Source: JAGVSR01 sp963786675
GTDB taxonomy: Bacteria; Pseudomonadota; Alphaproteobacteria; Rhizobiales; Hyphomicrobiaceae
Direction: 5' to 3'
DNA: 64,000 bases
Assembly: GCA_963786675.1 (NCBI GenBank)
Contig: CAWAZY010000005.1
Coordinates: 413,651 to 477,650, forward strand
Under the pieces are notes generated by a model that was not told the DNA's origin, made no database searches, and saw only the letters and a program-made list of their open reading frames with translations. The position numbers and the translations under genes were made by a program. Positions 18,252 to 26,123 of the stretch are shown in pieces; position 1 is the stretch's first letter, and every line of letters starts with the position of its first letter.

Positions 18252-19133
18252 TCAAAGTTTTGTGTCAGCGGCGGTTCTGAGCCTGTGCACAAAGAGCGCT
18301 GCCGCGGTGAGATCGGCGAGCGAACCCGGATTGTACCCTGCGGCTTTCAGCGCGGCATCGAAGGCGAGAAGCGCCTCGATCGCGACGGGAGAGAACGGGG
18401 TGGCTGCCAGGATCTCAGAGTTGGCCGTGCGGAAATTCTGTGCCGCCTGGCAGACCGCGCGCGCGGTGTCCCGGCCATGTTTGCGCGCGATGTGCGTGTC
18501 GGGGGTCAACGCGAGCACATCGAGGAAGGCCAGCGTCACGGCTTCCGTCTCCGCGCGCGCGATGGCGTGCGCGTCGATGGCCTGCGCCAGATCGAAGACC
18601 TGTTGGAAATCCGTGACGTAGGCCTTGGCGACGAGGTCGCGATCCGCCGCCGCGTGCATGGCGTCGGCGACACGCATTCCGGGTGGGGGCGGTGCGTTGA
18701 CATCGTAGGTGGCGGCGTCCCCAAGCCCGCCAGGACTTGCCCGCGCGATGGCGGCGAAGATGTGGGCGGCGTCGCCTTGATCAAGCCCCGTCAGCGTGCG
18801 CGCGAGGCAGTCTTGCAACCCGGCCTGCGTGGTACCGGGCTTGGTCGCGGCAGCGGCCAGTGGGGCACAGAGCAACAGGATGCCGAGATTGGTGTTGCAG
18901 CCCACCGTGTCGAATGTCGCCGCGACGGCGCGGTGGATGCGTTCCCCGACAGAGAGGCCGGTGTCGGCGATGAGATTGGCCGTCACGTCGGCGCTGCGTT
19001 CGAAATCGCTGACGGCCATGCCATGCCCTTCGGCGAAGACATGGACATTCCCCGGCTTGAGGGCGCGGACCTCCGCGTAGCAGGCGTTCCGGTAGGCGCC
19101 GGCGACACTGGCGCTGGCAAGCGGAAAGCTCAT
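18252..19133 (-). CDS. Triphosphoribosyl-dephospho-CoA synthase-like protein (CitG/MdcB family) of the H4MPT cluster
   Basis: A 293-residue protein of the CitG family, with characteristic 'CYAEVRALKPGNVHVFAEGHGM', 'GCNTNLGILLLCAPLA' and 'SPGGLGDAATYDV' blocks. CitG transfers a phosphoribosyl group to dephospho-CoA in citrate or malonate enzyme systems; none of those partners is present. Versions in methylotrophs belong to the H4MPT cluster (orf5 in Methylobacterium numbering, from memory), and probably act on a pterin precursor. Its ATG overlaps the stop of the RimK-like gene (ATGA), so the two are translated together. Confidence 0.85.
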   Translation of the reverse strand: MSFPLASASVAGAYRNACYAEVRALKPGNVHVFAEGHGMAVSDFERSADVTANLIADTGLSVGERIHRAVAATFDTVGCNTNLGILLLCAPLAAAATKPGTTQAGLQDCLARTLTGLDQGDAAHIFAAIARASPGGLGDAATYDVNAPPPPGMRVADAMHAAADRDLVAKAYVTDFQQVFDLAQAIDAHAIARAETEAVTLAFLDVLALTPDTHIARKHGRDTARAVCQAAQNFRTANSEILAATPFSPVAIEALLAFDAALKAAGYNPGSLADLTAAALFVHRLRTAADTKL

Positions 19134-20078
19134 GACGCGGCGGGTTCAGACAGGGCGGCCAGAAAATCTTCCGCGAGTGTCCAGGCAATGTTGACGTCGG
19201 TGACGCTCTGCAATCCCTTCCAGGCCGGATTGGAATTGATCTCCAAAACCAGAAGTTGGCCGTTCTCGTCGCGGATCAGATCGACACCGGCGTAATCGGC
19301 GCCGATGGCGGCGGTTGCCGTGAGCGCCAGTGTCGGTCATCTGCTCATCGGGCTCGACATGGACCGGCGACGCGCCCTGATGCACGTTGGTGATCCACGT
19401 GCGCCCGACGCGCACGATGGCCGACAACAGCCGGCCGCGGGATACGAACACGCGCCAGTCCTCGAAGTGCGTGTCGGTGGGGCGGCGCAGGTAGCGCTGC
19501 AGGTAGTAGACGTCGCCAACGGCTGACGGCTCGGGCAGGTTCTCAGGATGATCGACGCGGGTGACGCCGTTTCCCTGGCTGCCGAAGAGCGGTTTGGCGA
19601 CGAGGGGCCGTCCCCCTTCCGCGGCGAAGAACGCCTGGGCCGCCGCGAGGCCCTCGGCCGCGCGCGTCGGCGGCACGGGCAGGCCGGCTTTCTGGAACAG
19701 GAACGTCGCGGTCGATTTGTCGACGCAGCGCTCGATGACGCGGGCATCGTTCCAGACCCTGACGCCGCTTTCGCGCAGCGCATGGAGAATGCCGAGACGC
19801 AAAGTGATTTGCTCCAGCGAGCCAGTGGACACCGAGCGCACGAAAGCCCCGTCGGGCAAGTCGCCGTCGAATCCCGGGATAGAGATGCCGGACGCAAGCC
19901 GCGTGTCGAAGGCGCAGAACTTGAGGCACGTCGTGACGACGGTTGCGCCGCGCATTTCCAAAGCCTCGCGCAGACGCCGCGCATGCCAGTCGCCGCCGCC
20001 GTCTTCCACGAACAAAACGATACGCGGCCCGGACAAGCCTGGCCGGCGCGCGCTGATCGAGAAAGACGGCGTGGTCAT
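19130..20078 (-). CDS. RimK-like ATP-grasp ligase of the H4MPT cluster, with an apparent +1 frameshift
   Basis: An ATP-grasp enzyme that likely forms an amide or peptide-type bond on the cofactor side chain. Motifs include 'ERCVDKSTATFLFQKAGLPVPPT', 'PLVAKPLFGSQGNGVTRV' and 'VYYLQRYL'. The frame breaks after 'EPDEQMTD' (about 19330) and resumes in the adjacent frame as 'LALTATAAIGADYAGVDLI', then 'VLEINSNPAW', the metal-binding end of the ATP-grasp fold. Removing one base in GACACTGG restores a ~315-residue protein ending at a TGA that overlaps the CitG-like start. The ATG at 20078 is preferred over a longer frame. Related genes in Methylobacterium are known as orf7. Confidence 0.83.
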
Positions 20079-20086
20079 GGTGTTCC

Positions 20087-20130
20087 TTTTCCTTCTCCCC
20101 ATTTGACGTCGAATGGGGAGAGAGGGAGAA
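20087..20130. repeat. Palindromic intergenic repeat (REP-like) between mch and the RimK-like gene
   Basis: A hairpin-forming segment (TTCTCCCCAT ... ATGGGGAGA, with a Pu-rich tail GAGGGAGAAG) sits in the 54-bp mch-RimK gap. Two related palindromes occur at 22280-22401. Such C/G-rich repeats are common between genes of Rhizobiales and can stabilise or terminate transcripts. Confidence 0.6.
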
Positions 20131-20132
20131 GA

Positions 20133-21104
20133 TTACCGGAAGCTCGCTTCGACGATTTCCGGGGCCAGCTTGCCGGCCTGGAACGAGGCGCCGGTATCCA
20201 GGTTGGAAACCGTCACCAGCGCGGGGCTGAAGAGCATGGCGTCGATCTTGTAGAAGTCGCCGTTCACTTCCGCAAAGGTCTCCGCGAACGGCTTGCCATA
20301 AGAGGTCGAACCGCTCGACGGCAGCGCTTCGGCCAGCTTCTTGGCCTCCTCGTCGGAGCCGCGCACGAACAGTTGAATGCGCCCGCCGTAAATGATGGCG
20401 TCGTTGGTGCGGCCCATGGCTTTCACGAAATCGGGGATCGGCGGCGCGATCGGCGCCACGCCGTAGCCGTCGACGATGTTCTCCAGCGGGAAGTGCAGCG
20501 CATGGGCCTTGTGCAGCGAGACTTCCAGCACACGCGCGGCAATCTGCACGGTGCCGGCGAGGCTGCCGGTCGGCGCGTAGAGGATCGTCAGGTTGGAAGC
20601 GGGGATGCCGCACGCGGAAGCGACGTTCGCGGCGACGGACGAGGGCGGCGCGTTGTCACCTTCGATGACCAGCGCCCCCTTGTTGTGATGGTCGACGTAG
20701 CCGAGTTCCTTGTAGAGCTCCTCGACACGCGACAGAGCCCGCGCTGGCCCCGAGCCCAACGCGAAAAAGCCCGAACTCTCCTCGGTGATCGTCCAGCCGG
20801 CGTACTGGCTGCCCAGACACGCGATGACCGGGTTCGAAGAATGGACAACGACACCGAGCGGCCAGTTCGCCAGCCCCGACGCCGATGTGAACTGCACTGT
20901 GCCGAGTCCGCCCATGCAAACCTCGCCGAGGAGACGGCCGGCTTCCAGGCCGCCCGGCGTATTGGCGCCGAGATCCACGAGCCGCTCGCCATTGGCGCCG
21001 GTCGAAACGGCGCAGCGGAGCGCCTGAGCATTCGACACGATCGTATCGACGATGTCGGCGGCCCGTGCGTTAACGCTGGGGGCCTGGTTGAAGGCATGGG
21101 TCAT
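20133..21104 (-). CDS. mch: Methenyl-tetrahydromethanopterin cyclohydrolase
   Basis: Mch hydrolyses methenyl-H4MPT to formyl-H4MPT, the step after MtdB. The 323-residue product has the family's conserved stretches, including 'GERLVDLGANTPGGLEAGRLLGEVCMGGLG', 'GSQYAGWTI', 'FALGSGPARALS', 'LTILYAPTGSLAGTVQIAARVLEVSLHKAH' (parts), and 'GRTNDAIIYGG'. The start is ATG 21104, the first methionine in frame with homologous sequence; the longer frame runs into the ATP-grasp gene. It lies in the same strand run as mtdB and the ATP-grasp genes. Confidence 0.97.
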   Translation of the reverse strand: MTHAFNQAPSVNARAADIVDTIVSNAQALRCAVSTGANGERLVDLGANTPGGLEAGRLLGEVCMGGLGTVQFTSASGLANWPLGVVVHSSNPVIACLGSQYAGWTITEESSGFFALGSGPARALSRVEELYKELGYVDHHNKGALVIEGDNAPPSSVAANVASACGIPASNLTILYAPTGSLAGTVQIAARVLEVSLHKAHALHFPLENIVDGYGVAPIAPPIPDFVKAMGRTNDAIIYGGRIQLFVRGSDEEAKKLAEALPSSGSTSYGKPFAETFAEVNGDFYKIDAMLFSPALVTVSNLDTGASFQAGKLAPEIVEASFR

Positions 21105-21127
21105 TGTCGGCGTTTCCTCAGTGGTTT

Positions 21128-22270
21128 TCAGTTTACATACATGAGATCGGCGAGCGCGCCCAATCGCTCGCGGCAAAGCTGTTCGGCGGCTGTACTGGTG
21201 TCCGCCTGGGCCATGGCAGTGGCAACCGGCTGACCGCGGCCGATGGCGGTTCCGGCTGGGGGCCGGTCCGCCGTCCAATCGGGCCATGTGACGGGCGGCA
21301 CGGTAAATGCGCCACGGTCGGCATAGAGATAAGCGGCCGCCGCCGCTTTGGGGGGGCGCCACTGCTGTTGCAGGATGACAGCCGGATTTTCGCCGCGCAC
21401 AGCGGCCATATGCGCTGCAAAGAGCGAGCCTTTTTCATCGTCGAGCACGTCGAGCGTGGCGCCGGGACGTGGGTTCACTTCCAAGAGAAGCGGCTCGCCC
21501 TCATCCACGAGGAAGTCGAGCGATACGAGGCCGGTCAATTGGAACTCGGCCAGCACCGCCAGCGCGATATCCAGGACCTGCGTTTCGAGATCCGTCGAAA
21601 CCGCAACGCCGCTCACCGCGCCGCCATAGCGGTAGGGCCGGCGTCCGCGCGGCGAGGTCCACTGGTGGGACAGCGCGAAGGCCGTGCCGCGCGGGTTCGC
21701 GACGGCGAGGACAGACAGCGGCGTGCCAGCCGCCTCGCGTTGGAAATAGCGCCGGGGATCGGCTTCGAATTGGGCGGGACACTTGTGAATGTGCAAGCCG
21801 CCCGTGCCGCCGATCCGCTTCATCAGCCAGCCGTCCGGCGCGCCGGGAGGCGCGATCTGCGTTTCGGGATGACGGATGCCCAACCGCGCCAGCGTCTCGA
21901 AGAACTGCGTGGGGTCCTTCACACGCTGAATAATCTCCGCGCTGTTGCCGAGCAGCGTGAACCGTTCGGCGAGGGCGGCGACGAGGCGCGGATTGCACTC
22001 GAACCCTGCGCCGAGCACGAGCCCGAGCGGACGTTCCGGCTGCGCAGCCGATAACCGTTCCAGTGCCCGGATCAGCGGTCCCTTGGTGAAGCCAACCTGG
22101 ACGCGGGCGGGCAGGCAAATCAGGGCATCAGCGGCCGCGCGCGTGTCTTCATCTCCGAAACAATCGACGACCAGCGGACGAAAGCCAGCCCTTTGGGCAG
22201 ACTGCGCCAGCGCGCGGCCCGAGAAGGCGGCGATCAGAACGGAGTGCGTTGGCGGATGGTCCGCGGACAC
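21128..22270 (-). CDS. ATP-grasp protein of the H4MPT cluster (Orf17 type)
   Basis: An ATP-grasp ligase of about 380 residues. It has a preATP-grasp Rossmann-like N-terminus ('VLIAAFSGRALAQSA'), the substrate-binding 'WLMKRIGGTGGLHI' loop and 'LTGLVSLDFLVDEGEPLLLEVNPRPGATLDVLD' with metal-binding Glu/Asn. The family co-occurs with H4MPT genes; the reaction is not established to my knowledge. I choose GTG 22270, because the earlier ATG lies within the palindromic repeat at 22280-22320. It precedes mch by 23 bp. Confidence 0.85.
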   Translation of the reverse strand: MSADHPPTHSVLIAAFSGRALAQSAQRAGFRPLVVDCFGDEDTRAAADALICLPARVQVGFTKGPLIRALERLSAAQPERPLGLVLGAGFECNPRLVAALAERFTLLGNSAEIIQRVKDPTQFFETLARLGIRHPETQIAPPGAPDGWLMKRIGGTGGLHIHKCPAQFEADPRRYFQREAAGTPLSVLAVANPRGTAFALSHQWTSPRGRRPYRYGGAVSGVAVSTDLETQVLDIALAVLAEFQLTGLVSLDFLVDEGEPLLLEVNPRPGATLDVLDDEKGSLFAAHMAAVRGENPAVILQQQWRPPKAAAAAYLYADRGAFTVPPVTWPDWTADRPPAGTAIGRGQPVATAMAQADTSTAAEQLCRERLGALADLMYVN

Positions 22271-22279
22271 GGCGTACTT

Positions 22280-22401
22280 CCCCTCTCCCCATTGCACTTG
22301 GCAATGGGGAGAGGGTTGGGGTGAGGGGCGGCTGCTGGTTCCGACTCGTGCGGCTGCCCCTCTCCCTAACCCTCTCCCCGTGAGGACGGGGAGAGGGGAC
22401 T
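22280..22401. repeat. Pair of REP-like palindromes between mtdB and the ATP-grasp gene
   Basis: Two hairpins lie side by side. The first is CCCTCTCCCCATTGC with GCAATGGGGAGAGGG (22280-22314, spacer ACTTG). The second is CCCTCTCCCCG with CGGGGAGAGGG (about 22370-22397). Between them are copies of GAGGGTTGGGGTGAGGGG and its complement. They form a typical REP-type intergenic element, related to the one at 20087-20130, and may uncouple mtdB from its downstream genes. Confidence 0.65.
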
Positions 22402-22439
22402 TTTTACAAGCCCCTCCCCCGCTGTTGGATTGTGAAAAC

Positions 22440-23345
22440 TCAGGCGAGGCCGGTCAGCTGCTTGGCCATGGCGTAGGCATGGCGGAAGTCGAGCGCGAGC
22501 GGCTTGTCGGATGAGAGCATCTGCTTGAAGAGCCCTGATTCCGTCTTGTACTTGATGTCGCCGATGGCCAGCGGTCCCACACCCAGGATATCGCAGTCGG
22601 GCAGCTTTTCACCGTCCATGAAAAGCTCCATGCCTTCCACGCCCGGCGGCGGCACGGCGTTGACGTCGGCGATCACCAGAAGGTTCTTGGCCAGCGCCTT
22701 GTGTTCCTTCGAGACGACCTGCACACCCGCCGCAGCGGCAGCGAAGATCACTTCGGCATTGGCGATGATCTCGGCCTTCTGATCGGCCGTTTCACCGGCG
22801 ACCGCTTCCAGGTCGACACCGAAGCGCTCCTTCGAGACGGCGGCGCTCTTGACCACGCGGTCGACGCCGCGGTGGGCGACGAGCTGCACCTGCGCGCCCT
22901 CAAGCGCGGCGATGATGGATGAGGCGAAACCGACCACACCGGTGGCGCCGAATACGGCGACCTTGGTGCCTTTCCAGGTGCGTCCGAACTTCAATTTCAG
23001 GACGCGCTCGACACACGCGACCATCGCGGCGGCGGTGGTGAACGAACCGGCCGGGTCTGCGAACACGGAGCATTCGAACGGCGGCACCATGGCCTTCTTG
23101 GCCGCGTCGATCATGTCGAGCGCCATGATGGCATCCTTGCCACCCATGAAGAAGCCGGTGCGCACGCCGTAGTTGGGCGGGCGGGAGAAGATGGCGTCCT
23201 GGATGAGGGGTGTCACGTCGGCGAGTTCGACGTTGGTGTAGGGCACAATGACCTTGAAGCCCGCATCAGCCGCCATGTTCACGTCGAACGGGCTTACGTG
23301 CTTGCGGGGGTCCAGCATGTGCAGGATGGGCGTCGCGTCGCTCAT
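22440..23345 (-). CDS. mtdB: Methylene-tetrahydromethanopterin dehydrogenase (NAD(P)-dependent)
   Basis: MtdB oxidises methylene-H4MPT to methenyl-H4MPT with NAD(P). The 301-residue protein has a Rossmann nucleotide-binding motif 'VAVFGATGVVGFAS' at about residue 130, and the family blocks 'ILHMLDPRKHVSPFDVNMAADAG', 'FMGGKDAIMALDM' and 'DILGVGPLAIGDIKYKTESGLF' (in parts). Position upstream of ATP-grasp and mch makes it the first of the minus-strand block after the RFAP synthase gene. A 94-bp gap upstream separates it from that gene. Confidence 0.96.
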   Translation of the reverse strand: MSDATPILHMLDPRKHVSPFDVNMAADAGFKVIVPYTNVELADVTPLIQDAIFSRPPNYGVRTGFFMGGKDAIMALDMIDAAKKAMVPPFECSVFADPAGSFTTAAAMVACVERVLKLKFGRTWKGTKVAVFGATGVVGFASSIIAALEGAQVQLVAHRGVDRVVKSAAVSKERFGVDLEAVAGETADQKAEIIANAEVIFAAAAAGVQVVSKEHKALAKNLLVIADVNAVPPPGVEGMELFMDGEKLPDCDILGVGPLAIGDIKYKTESGLFKQMLSSDKPLALDFRHAYAMAKQLTGLA

Positions 23346-23433
23346 TTTCTTTTTGTCTCCCAGGAGGCTGTCACGTTGGCGGAAGGTGCGCGGCCGGGTT
23401 GGTTCAGTCGGGATTCGCGCATCATCGGAAGGC

Positions 23434-24387
23434 TCAGGCGTTCGCGAACATGGCCCCGGAATTCCGGCCCTGCACGATTTTCAGCTCAAGCCCCTCCGCT
23501 TTAGCCTCTTCGACTAAAGAAGAATAGAGGCGGTGCGCCGCAGTCTCGGTCTCGACGAAGGCAAACCCGGTCGGCCCCCAAGAGGTTTGGCCAAGCCCTT
23601 TTGCGCCAGCCTCGCCGAGCTTCGCCACGATCCGGCCGACGGCGGGGCTCGACCAGGGCGCGCCGCCCTGGGCCGCCGCGAAATGCATGCCGACAATTTT
23701 CTGAACCTCGCTCAGAGCGGTGCCGAACGCCGTCAGGTCGCGCTCCGCCAGCCCCGGCAGCATGCGCATCAGGGTCAGCCGGCACAGATGCCCCGCTTGG
23801 GTTTCGGGGAAGGCCGGCAGTGCCTTGAATGCCGCCGTCTCTTTCTCGCCGAAAACACCGGTTTCGCGCGGGTCGAGCACAAGGATGACGCGCCAGTCTT
23901 CCGGGCACGGCAGCCGGACGATGGCGGGCGGCGGATGTGGTGAGGTGCCATCGCGGCCGCCGTCGACGACAAAGCCGCCCTGCTCGAAGGCCGTGATGCC
24001 AATGGCCGAGCGCGCGCCACGCTCGACGACTTCGCCCAGCGATTGAGCCTCGGCCGTTTTGCCGGCAAGCTTGAGGACCGCCGATCCAATGGCGAGCGCC
24101 AGCTGGGTGCCCGATCCAAGGCCCGCGTGCGCTGGGATCGCCGAGGCGACGTCGATTTCGTAGGCTTGGTCCGGCGTGTAGAGAGCCGCAAAGCGCTGGA
24201 GCGTCTTCAAAGCCCGGTCGCGCTCGGCACCCGTGGCCTTGAATGTACTGGCCTCGCGCACGGTCAAGCGCGTCACCGGCTGGTCGATGGCAAGGCCGAT
24301 CGATCCGTATTTGCGCCCGAGCGAACCGTTAAGGTCCAAAAACCCCAAGTGCAGGCGGGCAGGTGCGCTGACGGTGATGGCCCGCAT
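23434..24387 (-). CDS. Beta-ribofuranosylaminobenzene 5'-phosphate synthase
   Basis: This GHMP-kinase-fold enzyme joins PRPP and 4-aminobenzoate, the first committed step of methanopterin synthesis. The 317-residue product starts 'MRAITVSAPARLHLGFLDL', with 'SAIPAHAGLGSGTQLALAIGSA' as the GHMP motif (residues ~95-115) and 'WGPTGFAFV' near the C-terminus. ATG 24387 is the first methionine consistent with homologues. Its presence shows that the organism makes its own H4MPT. It is divergent from the PCD and folK genes, which act on related pterins. Confidence 0.92.
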   Translation of the reverse strand: MRAITVSAPARLHLGFLDLNGSLGRKYGSIGLAIDQPVTRLTVREASTFKATGAERDRALKTLQRFAALYTPDQAYEIDVASAIPAHAGLGSGTQLALAIGSAVLKLAGKTAEAQSLGEVVERGARSAIGITAFEQGGFVVDGGRDGTSPHPPPAIVRLPCPEDWRVILVLDPRETGVFGEKETAAFKALPAFPETQAGHLCRLTLMRMLPGLAERDLTAFGTALSEVQKIVGMHFAAAQGGAPWSSPAVGRIVAKLGEAGAKGLGQTSWGPTGFAFVETETAAHRLYSSLVEEAKAEGLELKIVQGRNSGAMFANA

Positions 24388-24533
24388 CGGTATCCGAGCT
24401 GTTGGCGTTCCAGGTCGCCCCAATCCCCCGGATGTATCCCCGCACGTGGGCGGTCGGTGATTGAAGGCGTCACCCAGTCGATCTACGGTGGAGCCAGAAA
24501 TGTCAATCCCTGCCCAAGCGAGGAGACTGCGAA

Positions 24534-24911
24534 ATGACCGCGGCGCGTGAAAAAGCCATGACCGAAGCCGAGGTTGAGGCGTGGCTGAAGGCCAACCTGC
24601 CATCGTGGCGCCTGGAAGACGGTTGGATCCGGCGGACCTACAAGACGAACAGTTGGAAGGGAACTCTGATGGTGATCAACACTGTCGGGCATCTCGCCGA
24701 AGCCGCCTGGCACCATCCCGACATCACGGCGTCCTATGCCTGGGTCGAAGTGCGGCTCGTGACGCACTCGGCCAAGGGGATCACCGACAAGGATTTGGCG
24801 CTGGCCAAGAAGATCGAAGAGGTCGTCCAGTGGCAGCCTGCAACCGATACGTCGAACTCGCTGGAGGGAACGCCCTCCGATCCGCGCTTCGCCTACGTCA
24901 AGTATGACTGA
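24534..24911 (+). CDS. Pterin-4-alpha-carbinolamine dehydratase-like protein
   Basis: A 125-residue member of the PCD/DCoH family. Family markers are 'WLKANLPSWRLEDGWIRRTY', 'MVINTVGHLAEAAWHHPDITASYAWVEVRL' (in parts) with the HHP histidines, and 'THSAKGITDKDLALAKKIEEV'. Canonical PCD recycles a pterin carbinolamine; here, next to the H4MPT genes and overlapping folK by 8 bases, it may take part in pterin synthesis. Start ATG 24534 follows GAGGAG. The C-terminus is slightly longer than in human PCD. Confidence 0.88.
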   Translation: MTAAREKAMTEAEVEAWLKANLPSWRLEDGWIRRTYKTNSWKGTLMVINTVGHLAEAAWHHPDITASYAWVEVRLVTHSAKGITDKDLALAKKIEEVVQWQPATDTSNSLEGTPSDPRFAYVKYD

Positions 24912-25410
24912 GACAAGCGGCCGCGCGCTCTACGACGCGCTGATCGGCATCGGGACGAACCTCGGCGACAAGATTGCCAATATCGATACGGCGCTGCGGC
25001 TCTTGAGCGATGACGGGGCTGTGCGGGTCGTGGCGCGCTCTAAGCTCTACCAATCGCCGCCATGGGGCGTGCTCGATCAGGATTGGTTCGTCAATATTGC
25101 CGCGGCCGTGACGACGGACCTTGAGCCGCATGCGCTGCTGGCGCGCTGCCTCGCTGTTGAGGACGCGATGGGCCGTGTGCGCGGTCAGAAGTGGGGACCG
25201 CGGCTCGTGGACGTGGACGTCCTTACCTATCGCGGGCAGACGATCGACACGCCCGATCTGAAGGTGCCGCATCCCTACATCGAAATGCGCAGTTTCGTGG
25301 TTTTGCCGTTGTTGGATATCGCGCCCGCCGAACGCGTGCGCGGCCGATCCATCGCGGAGATCGCCGCGTCGATTGATCCGGCCGGGACGACTGTGATGCC
25401 AGATCCCTGA
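24904..25410 (+). CDS. folK: 2-amino-4-hydroxy-6-hydroxymethyldihydropteridine pyrophosphokinase
   Basis: FolK transfers pyrophosphate from ATP to hydroxymethyldihydropterin. The 168-residue protein has 'ALIGIGTNLGDKIANIDTAL' at the N-terminus, 'SPPWGVLDQDWFVNIAAAV', and the metal and substrate motif 'WGPRLVDVDVLTY'. It overlaps the end of the PCD gene and both lie opposite the RFAP synthase gene. Since folate and H4MPT both need the pyrophosphorylated pterin, FolK in this place could feed either branch. A second folK elsewhere in the genome would suggest a dedicated H4MPT copy. Confidence 0.93.
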   Translation: MTETSGRALYDALIGIGTNLGDKIANIDTALRLLSDDGAVRVVARSKLYQSPPWGVLDQDWFVNIAAAVTTDLEPHALLARCLAVEDAMGRVRGQKWGPRLVDVDVLTYRGQTIDTPDLKVPHPYIEMRSFVVLPLLDIAPAERVRGRSIAEIAASIDPAGTTVMPDP

Positions 25411-25460
25411 ATGCCGCGAGTGAGTACGAATCCGTCGCGGCCAGATACCTGAATTGAAAA

Positions 25461-25486
25461 CCGCCGCCGGATTGCTCCGGCGGCGG
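25461..25486. terminator. Bidirectional terminator hairpin between folK and the cytochrome c gene
   Basis: A perfect 11-bp G+C-rich stem (25461-25471 with 25476-25486) and a 4-base loop, flanked by AAAA on one side and TATCAAA on the other. It sits between the convergent ends of folK and the cytochrome gene and can serve both. Confidence 0.75.
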
Positions 25487-25511
25487 TATCAAACTCAATC
25501 GGCTCGTCGGA

Positions 25512-25895
25512 TTACGACGCGCACTGGCTCTTGATGTAGGCGAGCAGGTTGACGCGATCCGTCTCGTCCTTCACGCCGGCCGGGAAGATCATCTTGTTGC
25601 CAGGGACAACCTTGTCGTCCTTCTCGAACCAGGCGAGCAGCTTCTCGTCATCCCAGGTGATGCCTGAGTTCTTGAGGGCATCGGAATAGCCCGAGAATCC
25701 TTCATGCGTGCCGGCCTGCTTCCCAGCGACGCACGTCAGTGCCGGGCCCAGAGCATTCTTGGCGCCTTCGCCGACCTGATGGCAGGCGGCGCATTTCTTA
25801 AAGACAGCCTTGCCGGCCTCAGCGTCCTGAGCCGACGCAGCAAACGGAGCAGCCAGAACAAGACCGGCGGCAATAACCCACTTCAGCATCTGCAA
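25512..25895 (-). CDS. Periplasmic class I cytochrome c (c550-like)
   Basis: A 127-residue secreted monohaem cytochrome. A signal peptide ends near 'ASAQD' (about residue 22). The haem motif is CAACH at about residues 35-39, followed by 'VGEGAKNALGPALTCVAGKQAGT'. The axial methionine is in 'GNKMIFPAG'. The usual G in 'GPxLxGVxG' is replaced by Cys (TCVAG), giving an odd cysteine. It lies between the H4MPT genes and the pqq operon. A role as the electron acceptor of a PQQ-dependent methanol dehydrogenase is plausible but not shown; it may also serve bc1. Confidence 0.88.
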   Translation of the reverse strand: MQMLKWVIAAGLVLAAPFAASAQDAEAGKAVFKKCAACHQVGEGAKNALGPALTCVAGKQAGTHEGFSGYSDALKNSGITWDDEKLLAWFEKDDKVVPGNKMIFPAGVKDETDRVNLLAYIKSQCAS

Positions 25896-26123
25896 CTTCC
25901 TCCCGGAGATGGCATTCGGACCACTGATCGGTCCGTCGAGCCAATTTTTTGACTCTAGCGTTTAGTTAGCCAAATTTCACCTGAACCCCAGCTGAACAAG
26001 TTGCCGCAGTCCGGTGAAACACCTACGCCAGCGAGGCACAGGTGTTTTGAGGCGTTCCTGCTTTTACACCGGTCCTGCCACGGCTGCCAGGGGCGTTCGT
26101 GCACAAGTTTTAGGACTGGCCGC

